64,000 nucleotides of DNA from Sandaracinus amylolyticus (lineage in GTDB: Bacteria > Myxococcota_A > Polyangia > Polyangiales > Sandaracinaceae), in the NCBI RefSeq assembly GCF_021631985.1, contig NZ_CP070225.1:5084001-5148000 (forward strand). Reading direction: 5' to 3'. A program made the translations under genes and the position numbers. Position 1 is the first letter of the stretch; each line of letters begins with the position of its first letter. The notes under the pieces are model-generated. The model was not told the origin of the DNA and made no database searches. It was given only the letters and a program-made list of their open reading frames with translations. Below, piece by piece: positions 26,388-35,642 of the stretch.

Positions 26388-27428
26388 TCACGGCACGGTC
26401 ATGTCGCGGACGCGCCAGAACCACTGGCCCTGATCGAGATCGATGTGCACCACCGGACAGCCCTGATCGTCGACGCCGATCAGCTGCTGCACGCGCGCCT
26501 GACGACCGACGAACGGATCCATCTCCGCCGACCAGTTCTCGTCGCCGTTCACCGGGCGATGACGACCGATCGTCACGCTCGCGCCGACCGCGATCGGGCC
26601 CCACTGCACCGTCGCGTCGGTGAGGCCGCACTCCTGCGGCGTCGGGCTGCCACCGGTGCCGAAGAGACCGCCACCACCGCCGCCGCCCGAGCCCCATGCG
26701 ACCACGCTCGCGGGACGACCGTGATCGCTGCTCACACCGGTGCTCGCGACGAGCCCGCCGCCGCCCGCGCCCGCTTCGCCGCCGCTCCCGAGGCGCAGGT
26801 CGCGCACGCGCCAGAACCACTGCCGACTGTCGATGTCGACGCGCACGCCGGGACAACCGACTCCGTCGATCCCCGAGAGCTCCACCACGCGCGCGCGGCG
26901 TCCGACGAACTGCTGCATCTCGTCGGCCCAGTTGTCGTCGCCATCGACCATCCGATGGCGCCCGAGCACGACCTCGGTGCCCGTCGAGATCGGCCCGTAG
27001 TTCGGGCGCATCTCGTCCTGTCGACACTGCTGGGGGATCCCCGCTGCGCTCGGCGCGCGCGTCTCGGGGCGCGGCTGCGGGCCGGTGCCGATGCCGAGGT
27101 CGCGCACGCGCCAGAACCACTGGCCACCATCGACGTCGACGCGCACGCCGGGACAGCCCGCAGCGTCGACACCGCTCACGCGCGTCACCCGCGCAGCGCG
27201 TCCGAGCCAGCGCGCCATCTGATCGTCCCAGTTGTCGTCGCCGGACACGAAGCGATGGCGCTGCAGCGTCACGACCGTCCCCGGCTCGAGCGCGCCGTAG
27301 CGCGCCGCCTCCTCGGTCATCCCGCACTCTTGCGGCGGGCGTCCTTCGGTCGACTGCGCGGACGCGTGTTGAACGGTCGCGAGCGCCGACACCACCAGCG
27401 CGAGCGTGAAGAGGGGGCGAGCGATCAT
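26388..27428 (-). CDS. Secreted protein with three tandem WFWRVRDL repeats
   Basis: 346 aa with a Sec signal (cleavage near ASAQS). Three copies of a ~77-residue unit lie at 35-111, 135-211 and 267-342, each with a Cys near its start, the block V-x-x-x-R-H-R-x-V-x-G-D-x-N-W, then V/L-G-R-x-A-R-V, GCP-x-V-x-[VI]-D and a terminal QWFWRVRD. The third unit is set off by a long Gly-rich linker (220-260). The strict repetition points to small beta-rich domains, perhaps SH3-like, with one disulfide each. No named family is recognised. The start overlaps the upstream stop by 1 nt, so the lipoprotein gene and this one are coupled. Confidence 0.68.
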   Translation of the reverse strand: MIARPLFTLALVVSALATVQHASAQSTEGRPPQECGMTEEAARYGALEPGTVVTLQRHRFVSGDDNWDDQMARWLGRAARVTRVSGVDAAGCPGVRVDVDGGQWFWRVRDLGIGTGPQPRPETRAPSAAGIPQQCRQDEMRPNYGPISTGTEVVLGRHRMVDGDDNWADEMQQFVGRRARVVELSGIDGVGCPGVRVDIDSRQWFWRVRDLRLGSGGEAGAGGGGLVASTGVSSDHGRPASVVAWGSGGGGGGGLFGTGGSPTPQECGLTDATVQWGPIAVGASVTIGRHRPVNGDENWSAEMDPFVGRQARVQQLIGVDDQGCPVVHIDLDQGQWFWRVRDMTVP

Positions 27429-28561
27429 CAGTCGCGCATCGTACCACCCGGGCAGTGGCTCGGCAGTGCGTCGAGGTCGCGCACGAAGGTGCGGAAGCGA
27501 CCCTCGACGCGCAGCGCGCCGGGCGCGAGCGGGAGCTCGGCGTGGAACGTCCCGGCGAACGCGCCGCCCAGCGTGCGGTCGAGCGTGGTGATCGTGAACG
27601 TGCCCTCCCCTCCGCCCGCGCGACCGACGCGCGGGACGGCGACCTCGATCGACGCTCCCAGCGGGCCGATCGCGCGCTCGAGAGGCAGCGTCGCGTCCGA
27701 GGGCAGATCGAGCTCGGCGCGCAGCCCGGCGCGCGTGGTGGAGAGCACGTCGGGGGCGCCGCGCTCGTCGAGCATCACGCGGTGCGTGCATCCGTCGGCG
27801 CGCAGACGCACGCCGCGCGCGAGCTGCGGGAGATCGATCGCGATCGGGGCCTGCGTCACGGGCGCACCACCCGACGCCGGAGGTGGGAGCACGCGCGTCA
27901 CGTCGAGGTGGAGCTCGGCCGGCTCGCGTGCCTCGCGCGACACGCGCTCGGTGCCGAGCGCGCGCGCGTAGCGCCGCACCCACGCCTCGCAGCGAGCACG
28001 GTCACGCGGCGGGCAGCGCGACGCCTCGCCCGCGAGCACGGCCACGCACGTGGCCCGATCGGCGATCGCCTCGGCATCGCAGAGCGAGGGATCGCGCGCC
28101 GCCCACGCGACACAGCGCGGCTCGCGTCCTTCGATCGCGAGATCCTCCGGGCACACGGTGGGATCCCCCGCGATCATCGCGAGGCGTCGCCGACAGCCGC
28201 GACGCGCGGTGGAGACCGAGAGCGCGTCGCACGCGGCGGCATCACGACGGTGCACCGCGTCGAGCGCGCGGCACGCATCGTCGAAGAACGCGTCGTAGCC
28301 GAGGTCACCCAGCGCCTCGGCCGCGAGCGTGGGAGTGTGCGCACGAAGATTCGCGAGGCACTCGGCCACGGACTCGAAGTGCTCGATCGCCGTGCTCAGG
28401 TCCTCGACATCGGTGGGCCACGAAGCAGGCAGAGGCGCGGGCGTCTCCTCCGCGTCGCTCGGCGCGGACGGCGCGGGCGCGATCGGCTCGGGCGCGGGCG
28501 CGGGATCGCTGCACGCTGCGCAGGCGAGCAGCACGCCGAGGAACGACCACGAGCGACGCAC
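27428..28561 (-). CDS. Cys-rich lipoprotein
   Basis: 377 aa from GTG at 28561, chosen because the signal VRRSWSFLGVLLACAAC starts there; the in-frame ATG at 28609 would add a non-signal head. An acidic/Pro tether (~20-50) precedes a Cys-rich helical region (~75-210, with units like DPSLCDAEAIADRATC and ASRCPPRDRARC). A beta-rich C-terminal domain (~225-377) follows. It lies upstream of, and is coupled to, the triple-repeat protein gene and diverges from the barrel gene at 28620. No enzyme motif is visible. Confidence 0.6.
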   Translation of the reverse strand: MRRSWSFLGVLLACAACSDPAPAPEPIAPAPSAPSDAEETPAPLPASWPTDVEDLSTAIEHFESVAECLANLRAHTPTLAAEALGDLGYDAFFDDACRALDAVHRRDAAACDALSVSTARRGCRRRLAMIAGDPTVCPEDLAIEGREPRCVAWAARDPSLCDAEAIADRATCVAVLAGEASRCPPRDRARCEAWVRRYARALGTERVSREAREPAELHLDVTRVLPPPASGGAPVTQAPIAIDLPQLARGVRLRADGCTHRVMLDERGAPDVLSTTRAGLRAELDLPSDATLPLERAIGPLGASIEVAVPRVGRAGGGEGTFTITTLDRTLGGAFAGTFHAELPLAPGALRVEGRFRTFVRDLDALPSHCPGGTMRD

Positions 28562-28619
28562 GGCGCGAGCATACGCGCACCTCGCCCACCCGGCCTCGCC
28601 CTGGTACAAAGGCCCACTG

Positions 28620-29783
28620 ATGCGCTACGAACGCCGGCTCGGAACCGTCGCTGCGCTCTCCGCGCTCCTGCTCGCCGTCGCGCTCGAGCCTCCATGCGCG
28701 AGCGCGCAGGACGTGCCCGAGACGACGACGACGCCCGAGACGACGACGACGCCCGAGACGCCCGAGACGCCGCCAGCCGAAGCGGGCACCACGCCGGCCG
28801 AGACGGTGACGGCACCCGTGCTCCCGCAGGCCTCGCGACGTTTGATCGTGATCGACGCGGCGACCTACGGGATCGATCCCGTCGTCGGTCGGGTCGTCAC
28901 CGAGCGCGTCCGCCGCAGCGCGGTGGAGATCGGCTACGAGGTGCTCGACGGGAGCGCGACGATCGCGGCGGCCCAGCGCCTGCGCATGCCCTATCCGCCC
29001 GCGCCTGCCGATCTCTGGCGCGTCACCTGGGTCGCCCAGGCGCATCGCGGCGCGTTCGCGCGCATCTGGGCGTCCGAGGGTCGCTACGTGATCGAGATGA
29101 CGGTCGCGAGCCTCGACGGCACCGGGCCCTTCTTCGCGCGCGAGACCGCGGGCTCGGGGGATCTGCGCGAGGTGATCGATCGGATGGTGCGCGCGACGCT
29201 TCCGCCGCCGGAGCAGTGGCAGCAGCAGGCCACCGCGGCGGTCGGTGCGACGCCGACCGCGCCCGCCGCCGTGCCGCGGCGATGGCGTGAGCGCCCGCGC
29301 GAGGAGCTCGCGCATCCGGGTGGCATCGGGGTGCGACTGCCCGAGCCGCCGCTGCGCCGACTGCAGCTCAGCGTGCAGACCGAGGCGGTGATCGGCACGA
29401 CGCAGGGCGGCTTCTACAATCACCTCGTCGGCGCGCGCGTCGACGTGCGCATCACGCGCGACCTGATGTTCGGCGCGTACGTCGGATACGCGAACCTCCA
29501 GGGCCGCAACGAGCGCGCGAACAACCTGCTGCTGATGATCCAGGGCGAGCAGCGCATCCGCGTGAGCCCTGCGCTCGGCCTCACCATTCCGCTGCGCGTC
29601 GCGGCCGGATACCTGCCCTTCAACGGCCCGGTGATCCGACTGGCGGCGGGCGTGAATTACGCGATCTCCGAGGACTGGGAGATCGGCGCCGACATCGTCG
29701 CTCCGACGTTCTGGATCCTGCCCGACGACGTCGCGGTCTCGCTCGACATCGCGGTCGAGGCGACCTACCGCTTCCCGTTCTGA
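28620..29783 (+). CDS. Outer-membrane protein with Thr/Pro-rich linker
   Basis: 387 aa. A Sec signal (to ~ASAQ, residue 30) is followed by a low-complexity PETTTTPE linker (~32-65). Residues ~70-190 form a mixed domain (RRLIVIDAATYGI...). The last ~150 residues look like a beta barrel with alternating aromatic residues and end in TYRFPF, with a C-terminal Phe. The ends of this gene and the opposing radical SAM gene overlap by 19 nt. The 58-bp gap upstream must hold two divergent promoters. Role unknown. Confidence 0.6.
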   Translation: MRYERRLGTVAALSALLLAVALEPPCASAQDVPETTTTPETTTTPETPETPPAEAGTTPAETVTAPVLPQASRRLIVIDAATYGIDPVVGRVVTERVRRSAVEIGYEVLDGSATIAAAQRLRMPYPPAPADLWRVTWVAQAHRGAFARIWASEGRYVIEMTVASLDGTGPFFARETAGSGDLREVIDRMVRATLPPPEQWQQQATAAVGATPTAPAAVPRRWRERPREELAHPGGIGVRLPEPPLRRLQLSVQTEAVIGTTQGGFYNHLVGARVDVRITRDLMFGAYVGYANLQGRNERANNLLLMIQGEQRIRVSPALGLTIPLRVAAGYLPFNGPVIRLAAGVNYAISEDWEIGADIVAPTFWILPDDVAVSLDIAVEATYRFPF

Positions 29784-30958
29784 CTTGCCTGCACGCGCGG
29801 GCACTCGGGATCGGGGGCCCACGCATCGCCGGCGACGAACGCCGCGACGACGCGACATCCGCCGCGACAGGCGATGCGCACCGGGCACGACGCGCAGGGC
29901 TCGGGCGCGCGCGCGACGTGATCGCGGAAGCGCTCGAGCGCGTCGTTGTCGTCCCACGCGAGCGGTCCCGCCTGCGCGTCGTCGCGCACGAAGCTGCAGC
30001 CCGACGTGCGGCCGTCGGCGCGCACCGCGAGCAGCGAGCGCCCGGCCTCGCACCCCGACACGCCGAGCCGCACCAGGTCCTCGCCGCGCATCGCGCCGTG
30101 CGACGCGACGAAGGGCAGGAGCGCGCAGTCGATGCGCACCCCGATCGCGCGCTCGCCCGAGATGCGCCGCAAGAGCTCGGGGAGCGCGGCGACCCGCGCG
30201 GGATCGAGCCGTCGCGCGAGGTACTCGAGGCGGCCCCGGCCCGACGGCTTGAGGCGCACGAGCTGGAGCTCGACCGCGCCCAGCGCCTCGACGTGCGCGG
30301 CCGTCTGCTCGAGCCGATCGAAGCTCTCGCGCGTCAGCACGGTGTTCACACCGACGGTCACGCCCGCGGCGCGAAGGTGCGCGATCGCGCGCTCCGCGAC
30401 GTGCTCGCCCGCGAACCCTCGCACTGCGCGATAAGCACCGTCGACGCCGTCGTGACTGACGTTCACCTGCTCGAACACCCGCATTGCGATCGCGCGCTCG
30501 CGATCGATGCCGAGCCCGCTCGTCGTCACGCTCGGGGTCATGCCCAGCTCGCGCGCGAGCGCACCGAGCGCCGGTAGATCCGCGCGCAGCGAGGCTTCGC
30601 CGCCTCCGAATGCGATCGAGAGCGTGCCCATCGCGGCGAGCGCGCGCAGTCGCGCGGCGAGCTCGTCGAACGAGGGCTCGAGACCCTCACGCGTCGCGTC
30701 CGCGTAGCACCCCGAGCAGCCCGCGGGACAGCGCTCGGTGACGGCGACGTGCACCTCGTTCGGGCCGCTCAGCGCGCGCACCGTCGCGGGCGCGGGCGCA
30801 TCGCCGGCCCACAGCGCCCCGCCGTCGACACCGAGCCGTCGCGCGAGCACGCGATCGACCGAGACGACCGCCGCGGGCGCGCGCATGGCGACCGTCGCGC
30901 CGAAGCGCTCGGCGCGCACGCGTCGCGCCGACATCCCATCGAGCACCATCCGCCGCAC
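29765..30958 (-). CDS. Radical SAM/SPASM-domain protein
   Basis: 397 aa. The radical SAM cluster CPAGCSGCY gives Cys77, Cys81 and Cys84 for the 4Fe-4S centre that cleaves S-adenosylmethionine. The GGGEASLRADL segment is the SAM-binding glycine-rich motif. The C-terminal 75 residues hold a SPASM-type set of extra Cys (SGCEAG, TSGCSF, CASCPVRIACRGGC). SPASM proteins often modify peptides or proteins. An RAERFGA motif near the N-terminus is typical of that group. The start is uncertain (GTG 30958, ATG 30949 or 30934). It is divergent from the porin operon, which contains a 68-aa Cys-bearing protein; a link is speculative. Confidence 0.8.
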   Translation of the reverse strand: MRRMVLDGMSARRVRAERFGATVAMRAPAAVVSVDRVLARRLGVDGGALWAGDAPAPATVRALSGPNEVHVAVTERCPAGCSGCYADATREGLEPSFDELAARLRALAAMGTLSIAFGGGEASLRADLPALGALARELGMTPSVTTSGLGIDRERAIAMRVFEQVNVSHDGVDGAYRAVRGFAGEHVAERAIAHLRAAGVTVGVNTVLTRESFDRLEQTAAHVEALGAVELQLVRLKPSGRGRLEYLARRLDPARVAALPELLRRISGERAIGVRIDCALLPFVASHGAMRGEDLVRLGVSGCEAGRSLLAVRADGRTSGCSFVRDDAQAGPLAWDDNDALERFRDHVARAPEPCASCPVRIACRGGCRVVAAFVAGDAWAPDPECPRVQASQNGKR

Positions 30959-31069
30959 CGCGGGCAGCTTCGCACGACACCTGCGCGGCCGACGGCGACT
31001 GTTCTGTCACACGAACGGCGCAATCCAGTCACGTCGGCGGGTCCTCGAGAGAGGAACATCCGCCCCCGC

Positions 31070-32704
31070 ATGTGTCGCTCTCGCTCGGTGTGTGTCGCGC
31101 TCGCGATTGCGCTCCTTCTCTTGCTTCCGATCCCCGGCGCCCGCGCCGACTTCCGCGTGTACGAGGAGAACGCGCCCGGCTCGACGCCACCCGTCGTCGC
31201 GAGCGAGCCCGCGCCCGCCGAGACACCGAGCGAGCCCGCGGCGCCGCGCACCGAGCTGCGCTGCACGGTGTGTGACGGCGCGACGTGCGAGGCGGCGGCG
31301 CCGACCTGCGCCGAGGGCGAGCAGGCCTCGGTCGTCGACGGCTGCTGGTCCGCGTGCGTGCCGGTCGCGCAGTGCGGGCGCTGCGAGATCTACCTCGTCG
31401 AGACGCCGCCCGAGCCGATCGATCAGCCCGTCATGCCCGAGCCTGCGCCGGCCGCACCGGTCGCCGCGGCGCCCCAGGGCGATCACCGATGGCTCGATCT
31501 CACGGGGTTCGTCCAGCCCGGGTTCATCTACCGCGAGGACGGCGGCGAGGAGGTCAGTCGGCCGCCGCAGGACGACGCGTTCTATCTGCAGCGCGCGCGC
31601 TTCGGGCTCCGCACCCAGCTCGCGTGGTGGCTGCGGGCACGCCTCGAGGTCGAGCTGGTGCCGTCGCCGAACCTCCAGGACGGCTTCGTCGATCTCGCGC
31701 TGCACCCCGCGTTCAACGTGCGTGGTGGGCAATTCATCGTGCCCTTCCTGCGCGCGTTCTCGTTCAACGAGGTCAATCTCGCGTTCCTCGATCGCCCGCT
31801 CTACACGCCGCTCGGACAGGACCGCACGGTGGTTCGTTATCTCGCGCCGCGCGACATCGGAGCGATGGTGTTCGGCATGGTGGGCGATCCCTCGCCGGGC
31901 TCGCACGATCCGGTGTTCGAGTACGCGCTCGGCGCGTTCGTCGGGCGCGGGCCGAACGTCGCGGTCAACAGCGACGGAGTGCTGCTCTGGGCGCTCCGCC
32001 TGCAGCTCCACGTGCTCGGCGTCCCCGAAGGTGCGTCGGCGGAGTCCGATCTCGCGCGCAACGAGACGCCCCGTGTCTCCGTCGCGACCGCGGCATATTC
32101 GAACTGCGACGATCGCGGGAACTGGAATCGCGGATTCACCGTCGACACGGAGTTCCGATTCATCGGCCTCTATGCGTCGGCGGGGTTCGTGTGGTTCCGC
32201 AACGGGCGGGCCGACTCCGATGGCCTCGGGTTCCTCGCGGGCGGCGGCGACAACGCGCAGTGCCAGGGCGCAGTCCGGATTCCGGACCCCTCGAATCCCT
32301 CGGAGCAATTGCCGCTCGACTTCGTCTCTCGCGGCGCGCACCTGCAGATCCACTACACGATTCCCGAGATCGACGTCGACATCCTCCGCGACATGGATCT
32401 CGAGCTCCTGGCGCGCGTCGACTGGGTCGATCCCTTCGCGATCTACTCGGACTCCGATCCGCTGTTCGGCACCGGCCCGGAGGCGGCGACGTTCCAGCCC
32501 TCCGACTACGTCGACTCGGACAACGGATACGACCGCTGGCGCCTGACGTTCGGGCTCAACTACTTCCCGACCGGCCATCAGACGCTCCGGATCGGCCTGA
32601 ATTACTTCCTGCAGTACGAGCTGGAGCGCGTCGTCGCGAGCACCGGCACGTACCGCGGGATCAAGAACGACGTGCTCTGGCTCCAGCTCACTGCCGCCCT
32701 CTGA
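31070..32704 (+). CDS. Phosphate-selective porin O/P-like outer-membrane protein
   Basis: 544 aa with signal peptide to ~GARA (26). A Pro/Glu/Ala linker with a small Cys-rich patch (~65-105) precedes a barrel of about 400 residues. Features of OprO/OprP-like porins include FVQPGFIYRED, FYLQRARFGLRTQLAWWLRARLEVEL, a GGQFIVPFLRAF-type segment and the final strands GLNYFPTGHQTLRIGLNY. This family forms anion channels, some selective for phosphate. The next gene encodes a phosphatase, fitting an uptake pair. The ATG at 31070 is the first with a signal peptide; GAGGAA lies 14 nt upstream. Confidence 0.76.
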   Translation: MCRSRSVCVALAIALLLLLPIPGARADFRVYEENAPGSTPPVVASEPAPAETPSEPAAPRTELRCTVCDGATCEAAAPTCAEGEQASVVDGCWSACVPVAQCGRCEIYLVETPPEPIDQPVMPEPAPAAPVAAAPQGDHRWLDLTGFVQPGFIYREDGGEEVSRPPQDDAFYLQRARFGLRTQLAWWLRARLEVELVPSPNLQDGFVDLALHPAFNVRGGQFIVPFLRAFSFNEVNLAFLDRPLYTPLGQDRTVVRYLAPRDIGAMVFGMVGDPSPGSHDPVFEYALGAFVGRGPNVAVNSDGVLLWALRLQLHVLGVPEGASAESDLARNETPRVSVATAAYSNCDDRGNWNRGFTVDTEFRFIGLYASAGFVWFRNGRADSDGLGFLAGGGDNAQCQGAVRIPDPSNPSEQLPLDFVSRGAHLQIHYTIPEIDVDILRDMDLELLARVDWVDPFAIYSDSDPLFGTGPEAATFQPSDYVDSDNGYDRWRLTFGLNYFPTGHQTLRIGLNYFLQYELERVVASTGTYRGIKNDVLWLQLTAAL

Positions 32705-32717
32705 CCGCGAGGTTCCA

Positions 32718-34163
32718 ATGATCAAGACGTGCACGGCAACGCTCCTCCTCATGCTCGCGCTCGCGATCGTCGGCTGTCAGGACACAGGCCTCGTCGAAGA
32801 GGACGACGCCGGCACGTCCCGGACCGACGCATTCGTCCCGCCCGAACAGTCGTACTCGTACGAGCCGGCGGGCTGCGGATACCAGGTCTCGACTCCGCCC
32901 CTCGGTGAGGCCGGCGCGTCGGAGGACGTGTTCGGCGCGACGCCCACGATGGACCACGTGCACGTCAGCTGGGCCGGTCCGACCCACGGCACGTTCGCGG
33001 TGAACTGGCGCAGCGATCGCGAGACGCTCGCGTCGCGCGTGCTCTACGGCACCGATCGCGCGGCGGTCGAGGCTGCCGACGCGGCAGGCGAGGCGGTGCT
33101 CGAGGCGGTCGGCCACCACATGCTCTTCCGCGATCTCGCGCGCCGCGAGACCCGCGTGCACGAGGCGCACGTGTGCGGCCTCGAGGCGAACACCGAGTAC
33201 TTCTACAAGGTCGGCGGCACCGGGCACTGGACCGAGGTCTTCTCGACGTCGACCGCGCCGACGCCGGGCACGACCGATCCGTTCACCTTCGCGGTGACCG
33301 GCGACTCGCGCGGCAACGAGGAGGACGCCTGGGCGATCTCGCAGCGCCGGGTGCGCGACGCGATGGCGGACTTCGAGCTCTTCAGTGGTGACGCGGTGAT
33401 CCTCGGCACCGCGCAGGACCAGTGGGACGAGTTCTGGTCGGCGGGCGATGGTGCGGAGTTCACCGTGCAGGACCTCTTGTCGTCGGTGCCGCTGATGATG
33501 GCGAACGGCAACCACGACGCGCTCGCCGTGAACTTCGTCGCGCAGACCGCGTTCCCGCAGGACGTGTTCATGAACGAGCGCGCGCAGGGCGAGGAGTGGT
33601 ACTCGTTCGACTACGGCAACGCGCACTTCGTGATGCTCGACGACAACGATCGCGAGCTGTGGGGCACCACCGAGGCGATGTGGCTCGAGCAGGATCTCGC
33701 CGCGGCGCGCGCGAACCCGGCGATCGACTGGGTGTTCGTGACGCACCACCGGCCCTTCTACACGTGCATGAGCACGCACCAGCCGGACACGTCGCTGCGC
33801 GCGTCGTGGCAGGAGATCTTCGATCGCCACCACGTCGACATGGTGTTCACCGGGCACAACCACGTGTACGAGCGCTCGCGCCCGATCCGTGGTCTCACCG
33901 GCGGACAGGGCGTCGTCGCGGCGGAAGGCACGAACGGCGCGCCGCAGGTGAACGCGGGCGTCGCGTCGGGCACCGTGTACCTCGTCGCGGCGGGCGTCGG
34001 CGCGCCGCTCTACGAGGTCTCCACGGCGTGCGCATCGACGTACTCGGCGCGCGCGGAGCGCACGTACGTGACGGTGCGCGTCGCAGGCAGCGCGATCGAG
34101 GTCACGGTGCGCAACGTGATGACGGACTCGATCGTCGATCAGTTCGGCTGGTCGAAGGAGTGA
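32718..34163 (+). CDS. Purple-acid-phosphatase-like metallophosphoesterase lipoprotein
   Basis: 481 aa, lipobox AIVGC (Cys20). A fibronectin-like N-terminal domain (~75-165) is followed by a calcineurin-type metallophosphoesterase: TGDSRG near 194, GNHD near 264, THHRPFY near 342 and GHNHVYER near 379, which supply the ligands of the dinuclear metal centre. These enzymes hydrolyse phosphomonoesters at the cell surface. It lies 13 bp behind an OprO/P-like porin, suggesting release and uptake of phosphate. The stop overlaps the next gene (GTGA). No Pho box was confidently located. Confidence 0.82.
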   Translation: MIKTCTATLLLMLALAIVGCQDTGLVEEDDAGTSRTDAFVPPEQSYSYEPAGCGYQVSTPPLGEAGASEDVFGATPTMDHVHVSWAGPTHGTFAVNWRSDRETLASRVLYGTDRAAVEAADAAGEAVLEAVGHHMLFRDLARRETRVHEAHVCGLEANTEYFYKVGGTGHWTEVFSTSTAPTPGTTDPFTFAVTGDSRGNEEDAWAISQRRVRDAMADFELFSGDAVILGTAQDQWDEFWSAGDGAEFTVQDLLSSVPLMMANGNHDALAVNFVAQTAFPQDVFMNERAQGEEWYSFDYGNAHFVMLDDNDRELWGTTEAMWLEQDLAAARANPAIDWVFVTHHRPFYTCMSTHQPDTSLRASWQEIFDRHHVDMVFTGHNHVYERSRPIRGLTGGQGVVAAEGTNGAPQVNAGVASGTVYLVAAGVGAPLYEVSTACASTYSARAERTYVTVRVAGSAIEVTVRNVMTDSIVDQFGWSKE

Positions 34164-35131
34164 GCGCGCTCCGGGCAGCCGCGCTGCTCGCGATCCTGGC
34201 GATCGCGACGGCTGCATCGGCGCAGGACATCGTGGAGCGAGCGACGCGCGCCGAGCGCGAGGGCGATCCGATCGCGGCGCGCGACGCGTGGCGCGCGGTG
34301 CTCGACGAACGTGCGGGCTCGCGCATCGCCGCGCGGGCGCGCACGCGGCTCGCGTGGATCGAGGCACGCGCCGAGGGCGACTACGCGCCGCTCGCCGCGC
34401 TCTGGCGATTCCAGAACCTCGCGCTCGACGCGCGCACCCGCGAGGTGGTGATCGAGTTCGCGACGGCGACCGACGGGATGCCCGCGGGACCGGTGCGGCG
34501 AGAGGCGCGCGTGGTCGTCGGCGAAGACCTGCTCCGGGTCGGCGAGATCGCACGTGCGCAGGCGTCCTTCGAGGCGCTCCTCGGCGATGCGGACGCGACC
34601 GAGCCCGAGCGCGCCGCAGCACGTGACGGAATCGCACGGGCGATGGCGCGCACCGGAGATCGCCGCGCGGCGATCACGTACCTCGAGCGGAGCGGGCTCG
34701 AGGGAGGCTCGACCCACGCGTCGCTCGCGCGCGCCGAGCTCGAGCGCCGCACGACGCCGATCGCCGTCGCGATCATCGCGCTCTTCGGCGTGATCACGAT
34801 CGGTCTCGGGGCGCACACGCTGCGGCGCGCGGGCGCGGGCGTGCTGCGCGCGACGTACTCCCCGGCGCGCATGCTCGGCGCGCTGTGGATCGCGCTCGGG
34901 CCCGTGGCGCTCGCGACGCGGTACGACGACGAAGCGACCGACACGTTCCTCGCGCTCGCGACCGGCACGCTCGTCGTGGTCGCGCTCGCGGCGCTCGCCG
35001 CGGCCGGCGTCACGCAGACGCGAGCGCGGATCGGTCTCGCGACGCTCGCGGTCGCCGCCGAGCTCGCGGTCGCGTGGCTGGTGCTGCTCCGCTCCGGAGG
35101 GCTGATCTCGTTCGTGGGAGAGAGCATGTGA
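34160..35131 (+). CDS. TPR-like membrane protein
   Basis: 323 aa from GTG overlapping the phosphatase stop by 4 nt. The signal ends near ASAQ (22). Residues 25-190 are helical and resemble tetratricopeptide repeats (ERATRAEREGDPIAARDAWRAV, ARAQASFEALLGD). Four hydrophobic segments follow (~200-320). The topology suggests a periplasmic helical domain joined to a membrane bundle, perhaps a scaffold for the neighbouring small proteins. The 3' end overlaps the next gene by 4 nt. No family recognised. Confidence 0.55.
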   Translation: MSALRAAALLAILAIATAASAQDIVERATRAEREGDPIAARDAWRAVLDERAGSRIAARARTRLAWIEARAEGDYAPLAALWRFQNLALDARTREVVIEFATATDGMPAGPVRREARVVVGEDLLRVGEIARAQASFEALLGDADATEPERAAARDGIARAMARTGDRRAAITYLERSGLEGGSTHASLARAELERRTTPIAVAIIALFGVITIGLGAHTLRRAGAGVLRATYSPARMLGALWIALGPVALATRYDDEATDTFLALATGTLVVVALAALAAAGVTQTRARIGLATLAVAAELAVAWLVLLRSGGLISFVGESM

Positions 35132-35334
35132 GCGACGCGGACGACGGCGAAGGCGAGGTGCTCTCGGTCCATCTCGGGACGAGCGCGAATTGCTCGTCGA
35201 TCGGGAGCTACGTCGACTACCTGTTCCTCTCGGCGACCGCGTCGGGCGCGATCCTCGCCGCGGTCGCGGTCGCGCTCGCGCGCCCCTCGACGCCGGCACC
35301 GGACCCCGAAGACGACGAGCGGAGCGATGACTGA
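35128..35334 (+). CDS. 68-aa Cys-containing small membrane protein
   Basis: 68 aa from GTG overlapping the previous stop. An acidic N-terminus (SDADDGEGE), a patch SANCSSIGSYVDYLF around residue 22 and one hydrophobic helix (~33-51) precede an acidic tail. The single Cys followed by Ser-Ser and Gly-Ser lies just before the membrane. The size and position would also suit a modified peptide precursor for a radical SAM enzyme, but there is no leader or GlyGly cleavage site, so this is only a possibility. Translationally coupled on both sides, hence probably a real gene. Confidence 0.5.
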   Translation: MSDADDGEGEVLSVHLGTSANCSSIGSYVDYLFLSATASGAILAAVAVALARPSTPAPDPEDDERSDD

Positions 35335-35641
35335 TCGCCGCGAGCGCATCGCGATCACGTCCGCGATCGCCGCGATGGCGGGCGCGCTCGCGTACGTCGG
35401 GCAGCGGCTGTGGGAGCACACCCGCGGCGGCGGCGCCGATCCGCTCTTGGTCCTCTACGATCCGCGCATCGCGTTCCACGGTCGTGCGCTGGCCGCGACG
35501 TGGTGGGCCGGTGTCGCGTTCGCGCTCGCGTACGCCGCGACCGCCGATGCGCGAAGGCGTGCGCGCATCATCGAGCTCGTCGCGCGCTCGGTCGTCCCCT
35601 TCGCGGTCGTGCTCGCCGTGCTCACGCTCGTGTGGCCCTGA
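35327..35641 (+). CDS. Small membrane protein, three hydrophobic segments
   Basis: 104 aa; the ATG lies 8 nt inside the previous gene's end. Hydrophobic stretches at about 8-24, 52-70 and 82-102 with an Arg-rich loop (DARRRARII) fit an inner-membrane protein. The coupled arrangement phosphatase / TPR-membrane / 68-aa / this / His-membrane protein suggests one functional unit. Family unknown. Confidence 0.5.
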   Translation: MTDRRERIAITSAIAAMAGALAYVGQRLWEHTRGGGADPLLVLYDPRIAFHGRALAATWWAGVAFALAYAATADARRRARIIELVARSVVPFAVVLAVLTLVWP

Positions 35642-35642
35642 C

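Noticed and set aside
25026-27971. 981-codon plus-strand open frame
   Set aside because: Antisense to the phosphoglycerate dehydrogenase-like and triple-repeat genes, which have clear motifs.
35128-35334. Calling the 68-aa protein a RiPP precursor
   Set aside because: There is no leader/core boundary or cleavage motif, it has a membrane helix, and the radical SAM gene is 4 kb away on the other strand; kept only as a possibility.
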